From positions 50,583,257 through 50,647,256 of the forward strand of contig OX421965.1 in NCBI GenBank assembly GCA_949128115.1: 64,000 nt of DNA. The letters are read 5' to 3'. Source of the DNA: Anaspis maculata. Its lineage: Eukaryota > Arthropoda > Insecta > Coleoptera > Scraptiidae. Made by a program: the position numbers and the translations under genes. This document shows, in pieces, positions 57,260 to 64,000 of this stretch. The notes under the pieces are model-generated. The model did no database searches. It had not been told where the DNA came from and was given only the letters and a program-made list of their open reading frames with translations. Position 1 is the first letter of the stretch. Each line of letters starts with the position of its first letter.

Positions 57260-59302
57260 ATTCAAAAATTGTAATCATTGTCCCTTGTACCTATTCGTAA
57301 ATTTTATCTTTTATAAAAATGACTATGTAAATGTTTATTATCTATTTTTAACAACTGCAAAAATACAATAATGTAGCAAGATGGTAGAGTTTTTGATTTT
57401 TCCCTTTCTCCTTGTTACTCACAATTCTATTATATGAGGTCGCAGATGTATGCCCAGTTAACGGGGTGAGCCCCTTTTCACCCAGATATCTTCGACGCCA
57501 CTGAATATTTTTGGTAAATGATCACTTTTTTTGGACTACCTGGTCAATTTGGAGACCAGGAGAACCAGGCAGACCAGGACTCCAGGAGACATGGAGCCGG
57601 TCATTACAAATTCGTTGAATAACCATTCCTACTGATAGTTCATTGTTGAAACTGTAATAAGGCTTTTGCTTTCAAATCCGACCATTCCGTATAAAATGAT
57701 TCCGATAGCTACATTCCTCACTAACAGTATTTTTGATGGTGTAACTGCTAACTGGGGCCCAGTTGTCCTTTGATAGTTACGATGCCCCCAGTTTCAGAGA
57801 AAACTGACTCCGAAAACACAGAGCCTGCTGGATGGAAAATAGCAAGGTAGTATGCAGCCAGTTTTTTCAGAAGGGGAAATGTTGTTTTCTTCTTCCAATA
57901 ATCCACTGGATCTGAATGCAGATTTTGGACACCTTAAAACTACTAAACGCAAGCACCAGCTAATGATAAAAATCAGTTTGGGTTAGACAAACGAATTCTG
58001 GGAATTCCTGGGTGCAAAATAAAGTCCTATATAAAGCCGGAGGCTGTGCGCGAGCGCCGCGTAATTTTCAGATACTTTCCAGATACAAGTATCTGAATTT
58101 TCTTGGTATCGGCATGTATCTGAAAATCGGGAGTATCGGCCGATACCAGATACTGAGTATCGGTATCGGCTCAGCTCTACTAATAACCTCGCTGTTGATG
58201 CATCGATAAAATGGTGGGTGGTGTGTAAATCACCCGGCGTCGCGCTTAGAGTACTAAGGCGGCGCTAAGGAGGTACTGCCAGTGACTACACGGATACCCG
58301 CCCACTGCAAAAAAAAACTTTGTTTCTCATGGACGCCATATTGGATTTTGACATTTTTAATACAGTGTTTTTTTTTGTTACAAAGATGTGTCACATGTCA
58401 CTGTTGAATGAATGTTCAATATTTACATCTCTTTTTATTGGCGGTGCTAATTTTGTTTCCAAAGCACCCTTCAAAAAATAAAAAAAACTATTTGTTGAAT
58501 GTCGTATCTCGGTTGTTTCGAAAGCCAGAATAATGATTGTGGCAGTTTTGAATTCCATTTGAAAAAGTGCTCTGACAATAATGTTTTAGTTAGAAAAGGT
58601 CACTTTCAACCGTTTCTTAAATAAAAAATGAAAACAAAAATTACAAATTTCTGTTTTTCACGTCATTGATCGTCATAAAAATGTGCAACTTTTTTCCAAT
58701 TAAACCGACTTTGTATCTCTAAAGATAAGCGAGATACCGATGCTCAACCTCGAAAAACGGACAGCCTGGTATAATAAGCCAACAAAAGGTAAGCCTTCTT
58801 GATTCATTTTGTTTTCTTCACTTAAAGTTTAGTCAAACTTCAAAAGGGCTGAACTATGCAAAGAATAGGACCCAAATTTTATCAACTAGGTATCAAATAA
58901 TCATACCAATGGTAATATCGAGCTGTCTTGGAGCCTTGGCCAGCTCTTCAAAATTTTTGTCAGTGCATGGACAGTGTGTGGACGTCAGTAGACATCTTCA
59001 CCATTTTTTTTTTGTATTACACGCTTGAAGTCTGAAGTCATGAGGAGATCATGGATCAGATTTTTTCCTATTATTCGAAGCCTTGGGAGGATTGATCCCC
59101 TCCATCCCCCTGTTGGTACGCCCTTGCGTCCGGAAAGTAAGTAAGAAAGACTCTTGAAAAGGAAAATTTAAAAAAAAACAGATATTCCTTTCTGTTGACG
59201 GTTTTTTTGTCTACTGAATGTGTGATTTGTTTGGAGATTCCCTACAGAATTTATTTGCCAAATAAAATAACATCAATAAGGGTAAAAGGTATATTATACA
59301 TT
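57260..59302. other. No gene recognised
   Basis: Holds the reverse-orientation repeat block at 57457-57515 and short GTATCGG/CCGATAC repeats at 58080-58165. No coding support. Confidence 0.4.
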
Positions 59303-59933
59303 TAGGGTGTTTGCAAACGTTGGGGTAGAAAATCGAACCGCAGTTACGGAAATGCTTCAAAAGTATCAGACAAATGTTGAAAAAAATTTAGGGTTCTTAT
59401 TTTTGAAAATATGAAGGGTCAAAAGGTGGTCCTTCGACCCCCTCTATTTTCGTTATTTCGAAATATTTCAGTGAACTGCGTTGTCAGCGGACCAAGAAGC
59501 AATGTTTTCAAACCTTTGAATGTGTTTTGTAATTTTATCTACTATACAAGGTAAGTCGTAAATCCTGAAAACCCATGCCGTTTTTAAAATGCATGCAGAA
59601 AATTCCATATGGGAACTTTTATTTGTTTATAACCTCTAGAACCTTTCACGGCTATTTTTGAGGAAAAATAGATCTTTGCGATCCATGACTCACCCTATAC
59701 ACTAACTAAAACTAGAAGACACATTCAAAGGCACAAATAATTTGCTTTTTGGTCTGATGGTAAGAGTTTCCTGAAATCTCAAAAAAAAAAAATCAGAAGG
59801 GGTCGAAGGACAACCTCCTGACCCTCCACATTTAAAAAAAAAAGATCATAGTTTTTTCAACATTTTTCCGGCACTTTTGGGGCATTTCTTCAACTGCGAC
59901 TCAATTTTCTACCTCAAGTTTGCAAACACCCTA
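59303..59933. mobile_element. Foldback element, ~630 bp
   Basis: Left end TAGGGTGTTTGCAAAC is mirrored by GTTTGCAAACACCCTA. Arms share GTAGAAAATYGA, TGTTGAAAAAA and the GGTCGAAGGAC/GTCCTTCGACC block. Confidence 0.85.
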
Positions 59934-61620
59934 TATATTCACATGACATATCCTTCAGACCCTATATGTCTCTACTGTTTTTTTTTTCGGTTCTCATGCG
60001 GAAGTTTCTTCCAAGTGACTTTTTTTCAAGAGGTGCTCCAACATCTTCATTTCCACTTCTCCAAAAAATAGCTGCGCCTTCTCAGATCACAACTTTCGAG
60101 GAGTTAGGTCGCTCAATACGGCTTTTAGGAAGGTTTTTGGTCAATAGCTGCGAAACAAAGTGTTTCTCGCCAATAAAAGGAAAATGATTCAGACAACATG
60201 CTGCAGCTAGATATCATTTCAATGTAGGTGCCAAGGCAATATACCGATTGATCTAGTATTCTTTTTACAACTTGAGCAAAGTGAGTCTTCTTGTCCGCGT
60301 CAAGTTGACACAAGCGGGAACCTGACACAGCTCTTCAAACAATCCGTATATTTTCGACAAAAATATTGGATCACGTCCGCAGCACAACATCTGGGACCTC
60401 CGGGTTCTGCTTAAACCCGATTATTCACATTTATCCGTGCAGCAGCAATGTTTCGAATACAAACAGCAAATATTGAAGTTGATTGATCGACTTTTTTTCG
60501 ACAATGACTCTTTTTCGTTGACTGTGACTGTTTCTTGACGTTCATGTGGCAACCTGATACTGTTCTTGGCTTTCTTACTCACTCTATTTAAGTAGATGGA
60601 CTGCGGCGAGCTGAATTTCTATTTCCTTTCGCGGTGCCAGATTTTTTTAGTCTTTTTAACTGAACAGTAGTTGACTATATTTATTCAGGCATCAACCTAT
60701 GGCAATAAAATCGCATCGTGTCATTTTATATAAAACCTCATTGCAGAAATACGCCTACTAACAGATCAGGGGTGGCGGTGGCAACCTTTTCTTTCAGCCC
60801 TCACCCCAATGATAAATTTCAGTGTGAATAAAAGTAGGTCTTTGTTTTGGAATTTCGACTTAAGTATACCCAAGTAGAATATTTCATTGGAGCGTAGTCT
60901 CTATTGGAAGGGTGCTCCTTGCACCTCACAGTTTCTTTGTTTTTCTTGCTTTAAAGATGTTCATATTCCTGTCACGTATTTTTATAGGAAGAGGGGGTTT
61001 TATAGAATTTTAATTTCAAGAGTCTATATAGACTCTTGGAAAATTCCCATCAAGAGTTAGAGTCTTGTCTTGGAATTTTGAAAAAATCTTGATATTTCAA
61101 GACAAGACAAGTGTAGAGCAACTCTTGTCTTGTCTTGTCTAGACAGCAACACTAAAAGTAAGACAAATAAGTTGTAGCCATCGCATCCCTGCACGTAAGA
61201 GCGCACTATCAGTTCAAAAAGTGAGATAAACAGTCGTACAATAATAATATGACTAAAAAACAATGCTTCGGTAAAAGGAGGGTGGTTTGCCAGAACATCA
61301 CCAGATTTATGTTGTATCTCAACTCATACATCGAGATAACTCAGATAACTCAATAAACATCGTATAAACGAGATACAGGTAGTATGTAGTTCAAGTAAAA
61401 ATTCAGCGTAAGTAATAATTAAAGAGCAACAGTTTCCTACATTTCATGAGAAAGTTCCGTGTTGAAGTGATCGTTTTATATCGCGGTTTTATGCCCGCCG
61501 GTTTATGGATAGTTCTTTTTGGGTTTGGCTAGTATAGTTCAGAAAAAGTTTCTTTTTTGGTGTTGATGATTGTTTTGATCATACTTGATGAATTCAATTT
61601 GAATAATTAATATCCATTCG
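59934..61620. other. No gene recognised
   Basis: Contains the 20-bp palindrome AAGAGTCTATATAGACTCTT at about 61018 and a CTTGT-repeat at 61075-61140. No gene supported. Confidence 0.4.
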
Positions 61621-62065
61621 TATACCGGGTGGCCCAACGAAAACGAAACAGACACAGTTTCAGGCACTTGACCTCACTTGTTTGTATACTGTAGTATGTT
61701 TACTGAACGGACATAAGCCCCGTCATGGGTTCGGCAACTACGAGCCAGCCTCCTAGAAGGGGCTGTAACCCTCCGAAAACACTGAAACTTGCATTATCTT
61801 GAAAAATTTGCATCGAATAAAAAAAAAACACCGCTATAGAGACAATTGAACCAGCTTTGAAATGATGCATCACTCAACCCCAATTGTCATTTCAAATTTT
61901 CGAAGGGGCTGCCACCCTGACTACGGGGGTGAAACTCTACGGTTAAATTGATAGCAGTTGAACGTCCCACTTGAAAACAAAGTTGACCTGTCCGGGCTTA
62001 TTAAAAAAAAAGAAGGCGAATGCTCGAAAATATGTCTGCTTCGTTTTCAATGGGCCACCTGTATA
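61621..62065. mobile_element. Foldback element, 445 bp, TATACCGGGTGGCCC ends
   Basis: TATACCGGGTGGCCCAACGA at the left is mirrored by TCAATGGGCCACCTGTATA at the right, with GAAAACGAARCAGAC continuing the pairing. Ends resemble those at 16374 and 18702. Confidence 0.85.
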
Positions 62066-62632
62066 GTTAATAAGCCTCAGTGGAGCCGACATTCGACTGA
62101 ACTGATTAAAACCCACTCTAACATAATAACATAGAACTTCTTGCATTAAAGTATTAATCAAATTGGAAACGTCATTATCTCGATTGCATAGTCGATTGAG
62201 AGGAAAATTCGGGATTACGTAAAAATCGCGTGCCACAGCATTACGCGGATCATCAATTCCAGTAGCGCTCGCCACCAACACCAACTCCGCCACATACCAC
62301 ACAAAGCACTGTTCCCTCGCGGCAAGCCTCCTCGATGGCTTATCGGTTCGCATCATCTGGGAATTTTATCCTTTGTTCCACTTTAATAATGCACTAGGAA
62401 GAATTATACCAAGCAAACGCCAGACCGACGACGGCCATCCCCCGGCCTTTTCCCTCTCGGATAAGCAAACATTTTTAGCCTCATCAAGTCGCCTCTGGAT
62501 GCTTGAATAAATAAAGCAGCTCTGGACGGTAATTTGTCTGCGCAACTTTATCTTTATCGTTTAATAATTTAAGCAAAGACTGGAAAATTTTCCCGGCAAC
62601 TCGATTAACCATTTCCCGTTTCGTTATTCCAG

Positions 62633-62760
62633 CCATCAAGGCGACGCTGCTGATCCAGAAATGGTACAGACGGTATATGGCCAGGCTGGAGGTGCGTCGC
62701 AGGTACACCTGGACCATTTTTCAGAGCATCGAGTATGCCGGCGAACAGGATCAGGTCAAG
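62633..62760 (+). CDS. rdgC: IQ-motif exon of rdgC/PPEF serine/threonine phosphatase
   Basis: 128 bp between acceptor TTCGTTATTCCAG and donor AAG|GTGAGC, starting in phase 1 and ending in phase 0. It encodes the calmodulin-binding IQ segment [15 protein letters not shown], then the family's very conserved [18 protein letters not shown]. In Drosophila, RdgC dephosphorylates rhodopsin and is regulated by calcium/calmodulin through this N-terminal region and C-terminal EF hands. The catalytic and EF-hand exons must lie beyond the right edge of the window. The adjacent short minus-strand frames overlapping it are shadows. Confidence 0.93.
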
Positions 62761-64000
62761 GTGAGCTATTCAAGATGTTCAATGTTTACTCTCAGTTCTG
62801 TAAAAAATAAATATTTTTGTTATTTCCTGCGTGCACATGAAATCCGTTAACAACTCAGGCGTGGTGGCAAAATATACTTAGGTACTTGTCGTGGGTCAAG
62901 TTGCAGCGGGAGTATTATTGCGCGACGCGCAGTGGTCGAAATGTACCGGAACAGACCGGAACGGCGTTCCGGTTCGTGAAATATTTTCAAAAACCGTTCC
63001 GTCTCGTGAAATTTTGTCGAAAGTCGTTCCGTTTGGTGAAAAATGTGCCGATAAGACGTTTAGACTTATGTTCCAATCTAATTTTGTCTTTTGTTGAATT
63101 ATTTTGATTTTATTGTCTTGTCATCACATTTATTCTTTCAGGAAATTATAATCATCTATTATTATTGTAGGGAGATATGTATCCATCAACGAAGAAAATT
63201 CGGTAATATCACTTTTTGAGCTGTTCGTGAACTCAACGTAGAGTGATATAATGACCCATTTTTCTGGAACTCCAGCAAAATATTTGTTGGAGGAAACCAG
63301 GCCCAATCCTTAATAACTGAATTTAGGTACATCGTAAATGGGATATGATCGTCTACTCATTAGTATCTACCTATCCTGAGCACATTAGAATTATTTAAAA
63401 GAACTGCTTGAACTTTTGAACTTTTTAATGGAACAGAAATGGGGAAGTCTCGGAAATGGGGGGGGGGGGGGGGAGTTTCGCCTACAGCGCTTGATCGCAT
63501 CCAAAGTCCTAGCGTTCAGGTTCATGAAAATTGCCATTTCGATCACTGGCGACGCGTTGTGATATACCTCAAGTCCTCAATGGATGTGGTTCGGGAAATC
63601 AACAAGATAACTTGACGCATGAAAAAATTGTTTGCCCTTAGCTGTAAAATAATAACAGTTCGAGTTACGATGGAATTAGTCTACAAAGTTAGTAAGCTGG
63701 GCTGCCTGGATGCTCGAATAACAACATATTCTATCGATTATCTTTGCTCGAGAACCTTCTTGGACCCGGCAAACCGCCTTGTTAATACGCTTGATGACCC
63801 GATACGACCTTTCCCAGAAAAGATGGGGTTTTGAAATGACATTTTTTTGTCTATGAGCGAAAAGAATCACCCCCTAAACCACCTTTTTTTTGTTACACCC
63901 TGTATTATGTTCACTATTCCGTGGGTGAGCTCCAGGTTTGCTTGATAACACACTCGCTCCCCGTCTTTGTGTGTACGTGCTTTTGGCGTTGCGGCTCTGG
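62761..64000. other. rdgC: Intron of rdgC, no further exon recognised
   Basis: Starts at the GTGAGC donor. Contains three diverged copies of a ~31-bp CGTTCCGTYT.GTGAAA unit (62971-63055) and a G16 run at 63458-63473. No second phosphatase exon was recognised before the window ends. Confidence 0.6.

Larger units (their letters stand above)
15945..62632 (+). other. rdgC: Probable ~46.7-kb intron of rdgC
   Basis: Bounded by GTAAGA at 15945 and TTCGTTATTCCAG ending at 62632, with matching phase 1 ends. It would contain almost all elements listed here and one nested candidate gene. Small intermediate exons cannot be excluded. Confirmation needs a transcript spanning both exons. Confidence 0.5.

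Noticed and set aside
1..64000. CRISPR arrays, bacterial operons, prophage or plasmid features
   Set aside because: Spliced exons, LTR and TIR elements and AT-rich introns show eukaryotic nuclear DNA; the tandem array at 23.8 kb has no spacer diversity and is not CRISPR-like.

Overview
The window looks like a stretch of arthropod, most likely insect, nuclear DNA. It is AT-rich and intron-dominated, with short exons flanked by canonical GT/AG sites and a very high load of transposable elements. TAGGTACCTA-like microsatellite bits and the repeat style suggest a hemipteran, but the species is inferred, not shown. No bacterial-style gene organisation is present.

Host genes. Two phase-compatible exons (15701-15944 and 62633-62760, + strand) fit the start of rdgC/PPEF, the calmodulin-regulated Ser/Thr phosphatase: an N-terminal Met-Gly exon and the diagnostic IQ-motif exon. 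If they belong together, most of the window is one ~46.7 kb intron. Nested in it on the same strand is a candidate four-exon orphan gene (48783-57259, 147 codons) whose splice phases all agree and whose introns are packed with elements. A decayed macro-domain gene (21.4-22.4 kb, minus) and a THAP-like gene remnant (45.3-46.2 kb, minus) complete the protein-coding content.

Mobile DNA. The largest element is a nearly intact BEL/Pao LTR retrotransposon (25535-33039) with identical 969-bp LTRs, AGTAG target duplications and a tRNA-Tyr primer site; its polyprotein is split by one frameshift at a T9 run. A second young element (43279-45215) has identical 170-bp LTRs and a tRNA-Arg primer site but no polymerase. 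Others are three or four hAT-type elements (two with near-perfect or perfect 8-bp duplications, one nested in a foldback), TA-flanked MITEs, a 2.4-kb long-TIR element, a 4.4-kb TIR element, tRNA-derived SINE heads and at least eight large foldback elements, several ending in a TACAGGGTG-like motif.

The most unusual signals are: (i) two type I hammerhead ribozyme motifs in ~90% identical 281-bp repeats at 14.5-15.6 kb; (ii) a perfect 118-bp inverted repeat with degenerate hammerhead-like cores in each arm (22625-22865); (iii) a hairpin-forming tandem array at 23.8-24.5 kb whose stems change in compensatory pairs while a 19-nt loop stays nearly constant; (iv) the orphan gene. Comparisons were made by eye from the sequence; no database search was possible.
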